Below, piece after piece: positions 48,944 through 58,100 of a stretch of DNA of 64,000 bases (position 1 is its first letter; each line of letters starts with the position of its first letter). Under the pieces are notes generated by a model. The model was not told where the DNA came from and did no database searches. It saw nothing but the letters and a program-made list of their open reading frames with translations. The stretch is taken from the NCBI GenBank assembly GCA_046339595.1, contig JBKDUF010000015.1:1-64000 (forward strand), read 5' to 3'. The position numbers and the translations under genes were made by a program. Origin of the DNA: Ga0077527 sp021300125. Lineage in GTDB: Bacteria; Pseudomonadota; Gammaproteobacteria; Burkholderiales; SG8-41.

Positions 48944-50512
48944 TCAGGACTCAGCCACGGCGCCTGACCAGGGCGACATCACGTCCGAGATGCCCTGGTG
49001 TTCGCCCGAATTCGGGTCATGCAGCACCGCGCTGGGGCAGGCGAAGTTGGTCGGATACACCACCAGTTCGGTCAGGTTCACCGGGAACTGTGCGCCGAGT
49101 GCCTGCACGGTGCTTTGGTCGTGCCGAGGATCCACACCCACGGTATCGCCGCCGCTGGCGTCGATGCGTGGCTGGTGGAAGGCGTCCTTCAGGCTCATGC
49201 CATGGTCGATCAGGAAGGAACTGATCTGGTACACCGCGGGCAGGATCTTGCGGCCGCCGGAAGCGCCGATCGCGAACCAGGGTTTGCCGGCGACGGTGGC
49301 GATGACCGGGCACATGTTGGACAGCGCGCGTTTGCCCGGCGCAAGGCAGTTCGGCGATTCAGGCCTGGGGTCAAACCACATCATGCCGTTGTTCATCAGC
49401 ACGCCGCTGGAGGGCAGCACCACCTTGGAGCCGAATACCGAGAGCAGGGTCTGGGTCAGCGCCACCATGTTGCCGTCGCGGTCGATCACATTGAGGTGGG
49501 TCGTGGTTGACGGGTCCTTGCGGTCACTGTTGTCGCCCATGCTGGCGAGACGCTCGGTGTAGGCTTCACGCAACGCGGCGGCGTAGGCGACGAAGGCTTC
49601 GCTGCCCGGTTTGCCAGCACTGAATTTCATGGTTCGCAAAGGCTCCAGCGCACGCAGCATGGTTGGGCCGGCGGTCAACTGCGGCGGCAGGGCCAGGCTG
49701 GCGCCGTGGTACTCGGTTTCAATCGGGGCCACGATGCGGGCATGGAAATTCGCCAGGTCGCTGGCGCTGAGGTTGCCGCCCATGGCCTTGATGTCGCGGG
49801 CGATGCCGGCGGCGATTTCGCCTTCGTAAAAATCGCGCGGCCCGGCTTCCGCCAGCCGGCGCAGGGTGTCGGCCAGCCCTTTCAGTTTCAGCCGTCCCAG
49901 CGGCGCGCCCGCGGCGGTGTCCGGGGGAAAACCGCCGGGCAGCCAGATGTCCCTCGTTACCGGGTATCGCGACAGCTCCTTCGCCATCGTCGCCACTTTC
50001 AGCGTCAGATACCAGTCGACGGCGATGCCTTCGTCGGCGAGTGCGATAGCGGGTTGTGCGACTTCGCGGAAAGGCAGGGTGCCGAAGGTTTCCAGCGCGG
50101 TGGCCAGGCCGTCGACGTGGCCGGGTATCGCGATGGACATCGGGCCATGCACATTGCGGTCATCCTGGACGCTGGGCCAGGTGAACAGGTCGCTGGTATA
50201 GCCCCCGGTCAGCGGGTAATCGGCGGGGTTGAGCCCGTAGGGCGAGATCGGGCCGAAATCGACCACCTGCACGCAGTTCTCGCGAGCGAGGTAGACCATC
50301 ATGAAGCCCACGCCGCCGAGGCCGCTGTTCCAGGGCTCCACTGCGGCGAGCGCGAGGCCCGTGGCCACTGCAGCATCGACGGCGTTGCCGCCGGCGGCGA
50401 GGATGCGCGCGCCGGCCTCGCTGGCGATGCGGTTCTGTGAGGCGACGATACCGCCGCGCGAGGTGGCCAGCGGCTTGCTGACGTTCCAGTGCTGTACGAG
50501 ATGGGGATTCAT
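48944..50512 (-). CDS. Gamma-glutamyltranspeptidase-like N-terminal-nucleophile hydrolase
   Basis: A 522-residue member of the GGT family. The N-terminal EAGARILAAGGNAVDAAVATG and SGLGGVGFMMVY are typical, and the autocleavage/catalytic Thr is near residue 337 in DPSTTTHLNVIDRDGNMV. IGASGGRKILPAVYQ is the C-terminal glycine loop. GGTs process themselves into two chains and transfer or hydrolyse gamma-glutamyl groups; remote members act on other acyl-amides. There is no signal peptide, so this one is probably cytoplasmic, unlike E. coli GGT. It is divergent from the second polysaccharide-deacetylase-like gene and upstream of two Bug genes. Confidence 0.88.
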   Translation of the reverse strand: MNPHLVQHWNVSKPLATSRGGIVASQNRIASEAGARILAAGGNAVDAAVATGLALAAVEPWNSGLGGVGFMMVYLARENCVQVVDFGPISPYGLNPADYPLTGGYTSDLFTWPSVQDDRNVHGPMSIAIPGHVDGLATALETFGTLPFREVAQPAIALADEGIAVDWYLTLKVATMAKELSRYPVTRDIWLPGGFPPDTAAGAPLGRLKLKGLADTLRRLAEAGPRDFYEGEIAAGIARDIKAMGGNLSASDLANFHARIVAPIETEYHGASLALPPQLTAGPTMLRALEPLRTMKFSAGKPGSEAFVAYAAALREAYTERLASMGDNSDRKDPSTTTHLNVIDRDGNMVALTQTLLSVFGSKVVLPSSGVLMNNGMMWFDPRPESPNCLAPGKRALSNMCPVIATVAGKPWFAIGASGGRKILPAVYQISSFLIDHGMSLKDAFHQPRIDASGGDTVGVDPRHDQSTVQALGAQFPVNLTELVVYPTNFACPSAVLHDPNSGEHQGISDVMSPWSGAVAES

Positions 50513-50626
50513 GAAATCTTCCAGTTTGGAAACTCGGGGCTGCTATGTTCAAATCGATGCTAATCGAAAAACATCTCCGGCGCCTAGACCGGATTCCAGC
50601 CGACGAACTCCAGATTCAAGCTGATC

Positions 50627-51463
50627 ATGCGCAAGCACATCGTCTGTCTGACTTTTGATTTTGACGCCATCTCCGGTTTTATCGCGCGCGGGCAAACCAC
50701 GGCGAGCTGGCGGTCGCGTGGTGAATTCGGACCGCGTGTGGGCGCGCCACGCCTGCTCGCACTGTTCCGCCAGTACGGTATCCGCACGTCCTGGTACGTG
50801 CCAGGCCATACCATCGAGACCTTTCCTGCTGCGGTTTCGGCTGTAGTCGAGGCCGGGCACGAGATCGGGCACCACGGCTGGACGCACCGTCCGCCGGCGA
50901 GCCTGACGCGCGAGCAGGAGGAGGCGGAGCTGGTGTGCGGCAACGAGGCGATACGGCGCATCTCGGGCAGGAACGCGCGCGGTTACCGTTCGCCGTCCTG
51001 GGACCTGTCGCCGCACTCGGTCGAGCTGATGCTCAAGCACGGCTTTGACTATGACAGCAGCATGATGGGCGACGATTACACGCCGTACTACGCGCGCCAG
51101 GGTGATCGTATCGAACTCGAGGAAAAAGCCGTGTTTGGCACGCAAAGCACGCTGGTGGAAATGCCAATCCACTGGTCCACCGATGATTCGCCGCATTTCG
51201 AGTTTGTGCGCACCGAAACCAGCCTGCGCCAGGGGCTGCAGAATGCCGGCGACGTGCTCGACAACTGGATCGGCGACTTTCTCTACATGAAGCGCGCGGT
51301 TGACTGGGGCGTGCTGACCTATACCTGCCACCCCTTCATCATCGGCCGCGGCCACCGCATGTTGATGCTGGAGCGCCTGATCCGCCGTATCCTCGATGAA
51401 GGCGGCGTGTTCCAGCGCGTCGACGAGACGGTCGACGAATACAGGTTCAGGGCTGCTCCCTGA
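50627..51463 (+). CDS. Polysaccharide deacetylase-like enzyme, copy 2
   Basis: A 278-residue paralog of the protein at 44682 with the same three motifs: CLTFDFDAISGF near 5-16, GHEIGHHGWTHR near 76-87 and RGYRSPSWDLSPHS near 112-125. The closing MPIHWSTDDSPHFEF and LTYTCHPFIIGRGHRM are parallel as well. By eye the two are well over half identical along their full length. No signal peptide. It is divergent from the GGT-like gene (114 bases apart), while the first copy is beside a Bug gene and the CocE hydrolase, so both copies sit in hydrolase/Bug neighbourhoods. Substrate unknown. Confidence 0.85.
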   Translation: MRKHIVCLTFDFDAISGFIARGQTTASWRSRGEFGPRVGAPRLLALFRQYGIRTSWYVPGHTIETFPAAVSAVVEAGHEIGHHGWTHRPPASLTREQEEAELVCGNEAIRRISGRNARGYRSPSWDLSPHSVELMLKHGFDYDSSMMGDDYTPYYARQGDRIELEEKAVFGTQSTLVEMPIHWSTDDSPHFEFVRTETSLRQGLQNAGDVLDNWIGDFLYMKRAVDWGVLTYTCHPFIIGRGHRMLMLERLIRRILDEGGVFQRVDETVDEYRFRAAP

Positions 51464-51584
51464 GCTGATTCGCCTCCGCAGTGCTGCCTGAGTAACGGCA
51501 CTGATAAAATCACCGTCTCAGGCAACCCCGGGCTTGTGCGGGCCACGGCATTGCCCATCCATCGAGAGCAGACAGGAGAAGGTC

Positions 51585-53141
51585 ATGGACGACGGCGTCA
51601 TTCAGATCAAGGACAAACCGGCCTCGGGACCGGTGATCCGGCTGCACGAAAACGACAATGTGCTGATCGCTCGTGGCGACATCGGCATCGGCACCAGGCT
51701 GGACGGTGGCCTGACCTCGAAAAGCCAGGTGCCGGCCGGGCACAAGATTGCTTCGCGCGACATCAAGAAGGGCGAGCCGATCCTGAAATACGCGGTGACC
51801 ATCGGTTTTGCCTCGGCCGACATTCCGGCCGGTACCTATGTCCATTCGCACAACCTCGAGTTCCGCGAGTTTGACCGCGACTACGCCTATGCGAAGGACT
51901 ACAAGCCGGAGCAGATGGTGCCCGAGGCCGGACGCGCAGGTTTCATGGGTATCGTCCGCGCCAACGGCCAGGTGGCGACGCGCAATTACATCGGCGTGTT
52001 GTCCACGGTGAACTGTTCGGCGACGGTGGCGCACAAGATCGCCGAATACTTCACACCGGAGCGGCTGGCCGAATATCCGAACATTGACGGGGTCTGCGCT
52101 TTTGCCCACGGCACCGGATGCGGGATGGAAATGACCGGAGAGCCGATGGACCTCCTGCGGCGGACCATGGCCGGCTATGCCCGCCACGCCAACCTTGCCG
52201 GCGCACTGGTGGTCGGGCTCGGCTGCGAGCGCAACCAGCTCAAGGGGCTGATGAAGGAGCAGAACATCGATGTCAGCGACCGCCTGAAGACCTTCGTGAT
52301 GCAGGAATCGGGAGGCACACGCAAGACCATCGAGGCGGGTATTGCCGCGATCAAGGAAATGCTGCCGGTGGCCAACCAGGTGGTGCGGCAGAAGGTGTCG
52401 GCCAGCCATCTGATGATCGGCCTGCAGTGCGGCGGCTCCGACGGCTTCTCGTCGATCACCGCGAACCCGGCGCTGGGCGCGGCGATGGACATCCTGGCGC
52501 GCCACGGCGGCACGCACATCCTGTCGGAGACGCCGGAAATCTACGGTGTCGAGCACACGCTGACGCGGCGCGCGAAGTCGGTCGAGGTCGGCGAAAAACT
52601 GATCGAACGCATCCGCTGGTGGAAGGATGTCTACAACGCCGGCAAGGACACGCAGATCAACGGCGTGGTCAGCCCCGGTAACCAGCATGGCGGCCTGGCC
52701 AACATTTTCGAGAAGTCGCTGGGTTCTTCGATGAAGGGCGGCACCGGTCCGCTGAATGCGGTGTACCACTATGCCCAGCCGGTGACTGCGCGCGGCTTCG
52801 TGTTCATGGACACCCCAGGCTTTGACCCGGTTTCAGCCACCGGACAGATCGCCGGCGGCGCCAACATGATCATGTTCACCACCGGCCGCGGCTCGATGTT
52901 CGGCGCCAAACCCGTTCCTTCGATCAAGCTCGCCACCAACACGCCGATGTACCTCAAGCTCGAGGAGGACATGGACATCAACTGCGGCGAAATCCTCGAC
53001 GGCACGAAATCGCTGTCGCAGAAAGCGCAGGAGATCTTCGAGCTGATGCTTCGCGTGGCCTCGGGCGAGAAGACCAAGAGCGAGCTGCTGGGTTTGGGCG
53101 ACCACGAATTCGTGCCCTGGAACATCGGCGTCACCAGCTAG
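51585..53141 (+). CDS. UxaA-family dehydratase (altronate/galactarate type)
   Basis: A protein of 518 residues from the ATG at 51585, which has an AGGAGAAGG site. The N-terminal SAF domain (about 15-90, with VPAGHKIASRDIKKGEPI) is followed by the large UxaA/GarD domain with RNYIGVLSTVNCSATVAHKIA, CAFAHGTGCGMEM, GLGCERNQL, LQCGGSDGFSSITANPALG and GNQHGGLANIFEKSLGS. These Cys/His-rich loops hold the metal of the enzyme. The family removes water from sugar acids such as D-altronate or D-galactarate. It starts 121 bases after the deacetylase gene and is followed at 14 bases by crcB. Confidence 0.9.
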   Translation: MDDGVIQIKDKPASGPVIRLHENDNVLIARGDIGIGTRLDGGLTSKSQVPAGHKIASRDIKKGEPILKYAVTIGFASADIPAGTYVHSHNLEFREFDRDYAYAKDYKPEQMVPEAGRAGFMGIVRANGQVATRNYIGVLSTVNCSATVAHKIAEYFTPERLAEYPNIDGVCAFAHGTGCGMEMTGEPMDLLRRTMAGYARHANLAGALVVGLGCERNQLKGLMKEQNIDVSDRLKTFVMQESGGTRKTIEAGIAAIKEMLPVANQVVRQKVSASHLMIGLQCGGSDGFSSITANPALGAAMDILARHGGTHILSETPEIYGVEHTLTRRAKSVEVGEKLIERIRWWKDVYNAGKDTQINGVVSPGNQHGGLANIFEKSLGSSMKGGTGPLNAVYHYAQPVTARGFVFMDTPGFDPVSATGQIAGGANMIMFTTGRGSMFGAKPVPSIKLATNTPMYLKLEEDMDINCGEILDGTKSLSQKAQEIFELMLRVASGEKTKSELLGLGDHEFVPWNIGVTS

Positions 53142-53154
53142 GCCGCAGGCAGCC

Positions 53155-53538
53155 ATGAATGCGGCCGGCTTTATCGCGGTCGGCCTCGGCGCGCTGCTCG
53201 GCGCCTGGTCGCGCTGGGCGCTGTCGGTGGTGCTGAATCAGCTGTGGCCGGCGCTGCCACCGGGCACGCTGGCAGTGAACCTGATCGGCGGCTTCCTGAT
53301 TGGTGCGGCTTTCGAGCTGTTTTCTCAGCAGGCTACGCTGCCGGTGGAGTGGCGGCTGTTTTTCATCACCGGTTTTCTCGGCAGCCTGACCACGTTTTCA
53401 GCCTTTTCGCTGGAGGCAGTGACCCTGCTCCAGGGCGGACGTTACGGCTGGGCGCTGGCGCTGGCTGCCAGCCATCTCTTCGGTTCGCTGCTGATGACCG
53501 TGGCCGGTTTTGCCACGGTGCGCTTTTTCAGCGGCTGA
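53155..53538 (+). CDS. crcB: CrcB/Fluc fluoride channel
   Basis: A 127-residue inner-membrane protein with four transmembrane helices. Family landmarks: GLGALLGAWSRW with the conserved GxxxGAxxRW, NLIGGFLIGAAF with the functional Asn, and GFLGSLTTFSAFSLE with the TTFS(T/A)FS break that lines the fluoride path. It works as an antiparallel dimer exporting fluoride. It starts 14 bases after the UxaA-type gene, leaving no room for a fluoride riboswitch, and overlaps the convergent nnr gene by 11 bases at the 3' end. Confidence 0.95.
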   Translation: MNAAGFIAVGLGALLGAWSRWALSVVLNQLWPALPPGTLAVNLIGGFLIGAAFELFSQQATLPVEWRLFFITGFLGSLTTFSAFSLEAVTLLQGGRYGWALALAASHLFGSLLMTVAGFATVRFFSG

Positions 53539-55057
53539 ATCCGCCGCCGGCGCCCGCGGCGTTAAGCCGCTGCCTTGCGGCATCCGGGATTTCACTGGCG
53601 GCCAATCCGATCGGGCCAATCCCGCGGGCGACGAGATCATCGGCAGCGGCACCATGCAGGTAAACCCCCGCGGTCAGCGCGTGCCGGTCGGGGACGCCTT
53701 GCGCGAGCAGGGCCGCGACAATGCCGCTCAGCACATCGCCCATGCCGGCACTGGCCATGCCGGGATTGCCCGAAGCATTGATGGACCAGTGGCCATCGGG
53801 CCATGCACAGATGCTGCCGCAACCCTTGAGCACCACGGCACTGTTCAGTGTGGCAGCCAGCTGCAGCGCCGCGGCGACGCGGTCTGCCTGCACTTCAGCC
53901 GTGGACACACCGAGCAGTCTTCCCGCTTCGGCCGGGTGCGGCGTCAGGATGGTTTCTGCAACCCTTTGTTTTAATTGATCTTTTAGTCTGGGAAAGGCTG
54001 CGAGCAGATTCAACGCATCGGCATCGAGGAGCAGCGGACAACGCGCCTCCAGCGACCAGTCCAGATACTCGGCAGCATCGGGGCCGTCGCCAAGGCCGGG
54101 GCCGATGGCCAGCGCATCCAGTGCCGTCATGCGCAGCACACCGTCGGCGCCGCGCAACATCAGTTCCGGTTGCAGGGCATCCACGCTGACTGCGGTATCG
54201 AGCAGGCCGACATGCACCTTGCCGGCACCACATTTCAGGGCCGCACGCCCGGCCAGCAGCGCGGCACCGGTCATGCCGGCGTCACCGCCGACGATGCCGG
54301 CGCTGCCATAGCTGCCCTTGTGGGAATTGCGCAAGCGCGGCGGCAGCACATGCCGCAGCACACCGGCGCCGATCAGTACGCCCTGCGGCGCGGCCCGTAC
54401 ATCGTCGGCGAGGTCCAGATCGGCGACATGCACGATGCCGCAGTGGTCGGGGCCGTCGGCTGTGAGCAGGCCGGGTTTGAGCGCAATGAAGCTGAGGGTG
54501 TGGTCGGCCACGATGGCGGCGCCGCGCATGCAACCGCTGTCGGCGTCAAGGCCGCTGGGCACATCCAGCGCGAGCACCGGCGCCTGCAGCGCGTTGACAT
54601 GGCCGATCAGCACTGCCGTCGCCGCATCCGGATCATTCTTCAGCCCGATACCGAACAGGCCGTCGATGATCAGCGACCAGTCATTGCCGTCGGGCAGGCT
54701 GTCGAGGATTTCCCCGCCTGCGGACTGCCAGGCCCTAAGCGCCGCTGCGGCTTCGCCGCGGTAGCGGTTGTGGCCCATCGGGCACACCACCACGACCCTG
54801 AACCACCATTGCCGCAGCTGCAGCGCAACGTCCCGGGCAGCCCCCCCGTTGTTGCCCGGGCCGGCGATCACCAACACGGGTTTGCCGCTGTCGCCGGCAA
54901 TGTCGCGGGCGAGTCGGGCCGCGGCAAGTCCGGCGCGCTGCATCAGGGGCGGCGCGTTCCCGCGGCCGAGCACGGCCTGTTCGAGTTGGCGCAGATCCCG
55001 CACCCGCAGTATCGGCGAGGCATGGGGGAGGTCATTCATGGCCGGTGACAGGGACAT
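53528..55057 (-). CDS. nnr: Bifunctional NAD(P)H-hydrate repair enzyme Nnr
   Basis: A 509-residue fusion. The N-terminal epimerase domain (about 15-215) has VIAGPGNNGGAARDVALQL and VLALDVPSGLDAD; the C-terminal ADP-dependent dehydratase domain (about 225-505) has HKGSYGSAGIVGGDAGMTGAAL, IGPGLGDG, LTPHPAEAGRLLG and the phosphate-anchor NASGNPGMASAGMGDVLSG with the catalytic Asp. Together they convert damaged NAD(P)HX back to NAD(P)H. Convergent with crcB and divergent from purL (77 bases apart). Near codons 355-365 the codon use turns AT-rich where a copy of the dispersed 13-mer lies. Confidence 0.94.
   Translation of the reverse strand: MSLSPAMNDLPHASPILRVRDLRQLEQAVLGRGNAPPLMQRAGLAAARLARDIAGDSGKPVLVIAGPGNNGGAARDVALQLRQWWFRVVVVCPMGHNRYRGEAAAALRAWQSAGGEILDSLPDGNDWSLIIDGLFGIGLKNDPDAATAVLIGHVNALQAPVLALDVPSGLDADSGCMRGAAIVADHTLSFIALKPGLLTADGPDHCGIVHVADLDLADDVRAAPQGVLIGAGVLRHVLPPRLRNSHKGSYGSAGIVGGDAGMTGAALLAGRAALKCGAGKVHVGLLDTAVSVDALQPELMLRGADGVLRMTALDALAIGPGLGDGPDAAEYLDWSLEARCPLLLDADALNLLAAFPRLKDQLKQRVAETILTPHPAEAGRLLGVSTAEVQADRVAAALQLAATLNSAVVLKGCGSICAWPDGHWSINASGNPGMASAGMGDVLSGIVAALLAQGVPDRHALTAGVYLHGAAADDLVARGIGPIGLAASEIPDAARQRLNAAGAGGGFSR
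53966..53978 (+). repeat. AT-rich 13-mer, TTGTTTTAATTGA, copy 6
   Basis: Identical to the 41342 copy but inside nnr: on the coding strand it reads CAATTAAAACAA within KDQLKQR, using AT-rich codons unlike the rest of the gene. Confidence 0.5.
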
Positions 55058-55134
55058 GCGTGGATTTTAGCCGATGGCCGGCGACGCGCCGGTTGGCCTT
55101 CGGGTAAAATCGCGCTTTTCCACTGCTGTTGTCC

Positions 55135-58100
55135 ATGCTGCATTTCCTCAGACTCCGAGGACGCGACGCCCTCCCGGCATTCCGTCGCAACAAGCTGCTG
55201 CAGGCGGCAGCAATCCCCGGTCTCCAGTTCAGCGCCGAGTATTGGCATTTCATCCGGCTGCGTGAAGCACTGGAGGCGGATGCACGGCGCCAGCTCGAAC
55301 GCATCCTCAGTTACGGCCCGGCGTCCTCCACCGTGGTGCAGCAGGGCACGCTGCTGGTGGTCACGCCGCGCCTGGGCACCATTTCGCCATGGTCATCCAA
55401 GGCCACCGACATCGCCAGCCACTGCGGCCTGCCCGCGGTGGAGCGCATCGAGCGCGGTGTGGCCTGGTGGTGCGGTGTTGACGGCAAGCCGCTGGACGAT
55501 GCGCAGCGCAAGCGGCTGCTGCCGCTGCTCCATGACCGCATGACCGAATCCGTGCTCGACAGCCTCGATGGCGCCGAAGCCCTGTTCCGGCGCATCGAAC
55601 CGAAGCCGCTGGCTTCGGTGGACATCCTGTCCGGCGGGCGCGAGGCGCTGGCCCGCGCAAACACCACGATGGGGCTGGCCCTGTCGCCCGACGAGATCGA
55701 CTACCTGTTCGACAACTTCAAGCGCATCGGGCGCAATCCCACCGATGTCGAGCTGATGATGTTCGCGCAGGCGAATTCGGAACACTGCCGCCACAAGATC
55801 TTCAATGCCGACTGGATCGTGGATGGTGAAAAGCAGCCGCGTTCGCTGTTCGGCATGATCCGCACCACCCACGAAAAACACCCGCAGGGCACGGTGGTGG
55901 CCTATTCCGACAATTCCTCGGTGATCGAGGGCGCGGAAATCGACCGCTTCCATCCGGGCGAGGGCGGCGCCTACGGCTATCGCCGCGACCTGACCCACAT
56001 CCTGATGAAGGTGGAGACGCATAACCATCCGACGGCGATTTCACCGTTTCCCGGTGCATCCACCGGCGCGGGCGGAGAAATCCGCGACGAGGGCGCCACC
56101 GGCCGCGGCGCCCGGCCGAAAGCCGGCCTTACCGGCTTCTCGGTGTCCAACCTGCGCATTCCCGGCGCCGAGCAGCCGTGGGAAGCGAATCCGGTGGGCA
56201 AACCCGGACGCATAGCCTCGGCGCTGCAGATCATGCTCGACGGGCCCATCGGCGGGGCCTCGTTCAACAACGAATTCGGCCGCCCCAACCTTGCCGGTTA
56301 TTTCCGCAGCTACGAGCAGCGCGTCGGCCGCGAGGTGCGCGGCTACCACAAGCCGATCATGATCGCCGGTGGCCTCGGCAACATCGCCGCGCGCCATGCC
56401 GCGAAGCACGGCCTGCCCGAGGGCGCACTGCTGATCCAGCTTGGCGGCCCCGGCATGCTGATCGGGCTTGGCGGCGGCGCCGCCTCCAGCATGGACACCG
56501 GCGCCAACCAGGAAGACCTCGATTTCGACTCGGTGCAGCGCGGCAATCCGGAAATCGAGCGACGCGCGCAGGAAGTCATCGACCGCTGCTGGGCGCTGGG
56601 GGATGCCAATCCGATCCTGTCCATTCATGACGTGGGTGCTGGCGGGCTGTCCAATGCGCTGCCCGAACTGGCGCATTCCGCGCACCGCGGCGCGCGATTT
56701 GAACTGCGTGACGTGCCGAGCGAGGAGCCGGGCATGTCGCCGCTGCAGATCTGGTGCAACGAGGCGCAGGAACGTTACGTGCTGGCGATCGAGCCCAAGG
56801 ACCTCACCCGTTTTCGCGCGCTGTGCGAACGCGAGCGCTGTCCCTTTGCCGTCGTCGGCGAGGCCACCGCCGACGGCTTTTTGCGGGTGCATGATCGCCT
56901 GTTCAACAACAGCCCGGTGGACATGGAAATGGCGGTGCTCCTGGGCAAACCGCCGAAGATGCTGCGTGAGGTCAAGCGCGTGGTGCGCGAGGGCCAGGTT
57001 TTCGATGCCGCGGGCATTGACCTGTGCGAAGCCGCGTACCGCGTGCTGCGCCTGCCGACCGTGGCCGACAAGACCTTCCTCATCAGCATCGGCGACCGCA
57101 CGGTCGGCGGCATGACCGCGCGCGACCAGTTCGTCGGTCCCTGGCAGGTTCCGGTGGCCGATGTCGCGGTGACGCTGATGGGGTTCAGCACGTATCGCGG
57201 CGAAGCCATGGCCATGGGCGAACGCACGCCGCTGGCCGTGCTCAATCCTGCAGCCTCGGGCCGCATGGCAGTGGGCGAGGCCATCACCAACATCGCCGCC
57301 GCCGCCATCGACAGGCTGGGTGACATCAAGCTGTCTGCGAACTGGATGGCCGCTGCGGGCCATCCCGGCGAGGATGCCGCGCTGTTCGATACCGTGCACG
57401 CGGTCGCAATGGAGCTGTGCCCGCAGCTCGGCATCAGCATTCCGGTGGGCAAGGACAGCCTGTCCATGAAGACCACCTGGACCGAGCAGGGCGCACGCCG
57501 GGAAGTGGTGGCGCCGCTGTCGCTGATCGTTTCGGCCTTTGCACCGGTCAGCGACGCGCGGCGTACGCTGACGCCGCTGCTGCGCGGCGACTGCGGCGAG
57601 ACCGATCTGCTGCTGGTGGACCTCGGCCGCGGCCGCAACCGGCTCGGTGCCTCCGCGCTGGCCCAGGTATACGACGCCATCGGCGACCAGGTGCCCGATC
57701 TCGATCATGCCGCCGACCTGAAAAATTTCTTCGGGGCGATCCAGTCGCTCAGCCAGGATGGCCTGCTGCTGGCGTATCACGACCGCTCCGACGGCGGGCT
57801 GCTGGCCACGGTGTGCGAGATGCTGTTTGCCTCGCGCTGCGGAGCGGCGCTCGAACTGCCCGGCGCCGCCGATGCCACAGCGCTGCTGTTCAGCGAGGAG
57901 CTGGGTGCGGTGTTGCAGGTGCGGCGTGGTGACCGCGAGCGGGTTCTGGGGGCGCTTGCGGATGCGGGACTGGCCGCCTGCAGCATGGTGATCGGCCGCG
58001 TTGTGCCGGGCGACCGCCTGCTGATCCAGGCCGGCGGCCGCAGGCTCTTCGACGAATCGCGCATCGATCTGCATCGTGCCTGGTCGGAGACCACCTATCG

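Noticed and set aside
53142..53154. Fluoride riboswitch upstream of crcB
   Set aside because: Only 13 bases separate crcB from the preceding stop, and no riboswitch-like fold can be placed there.
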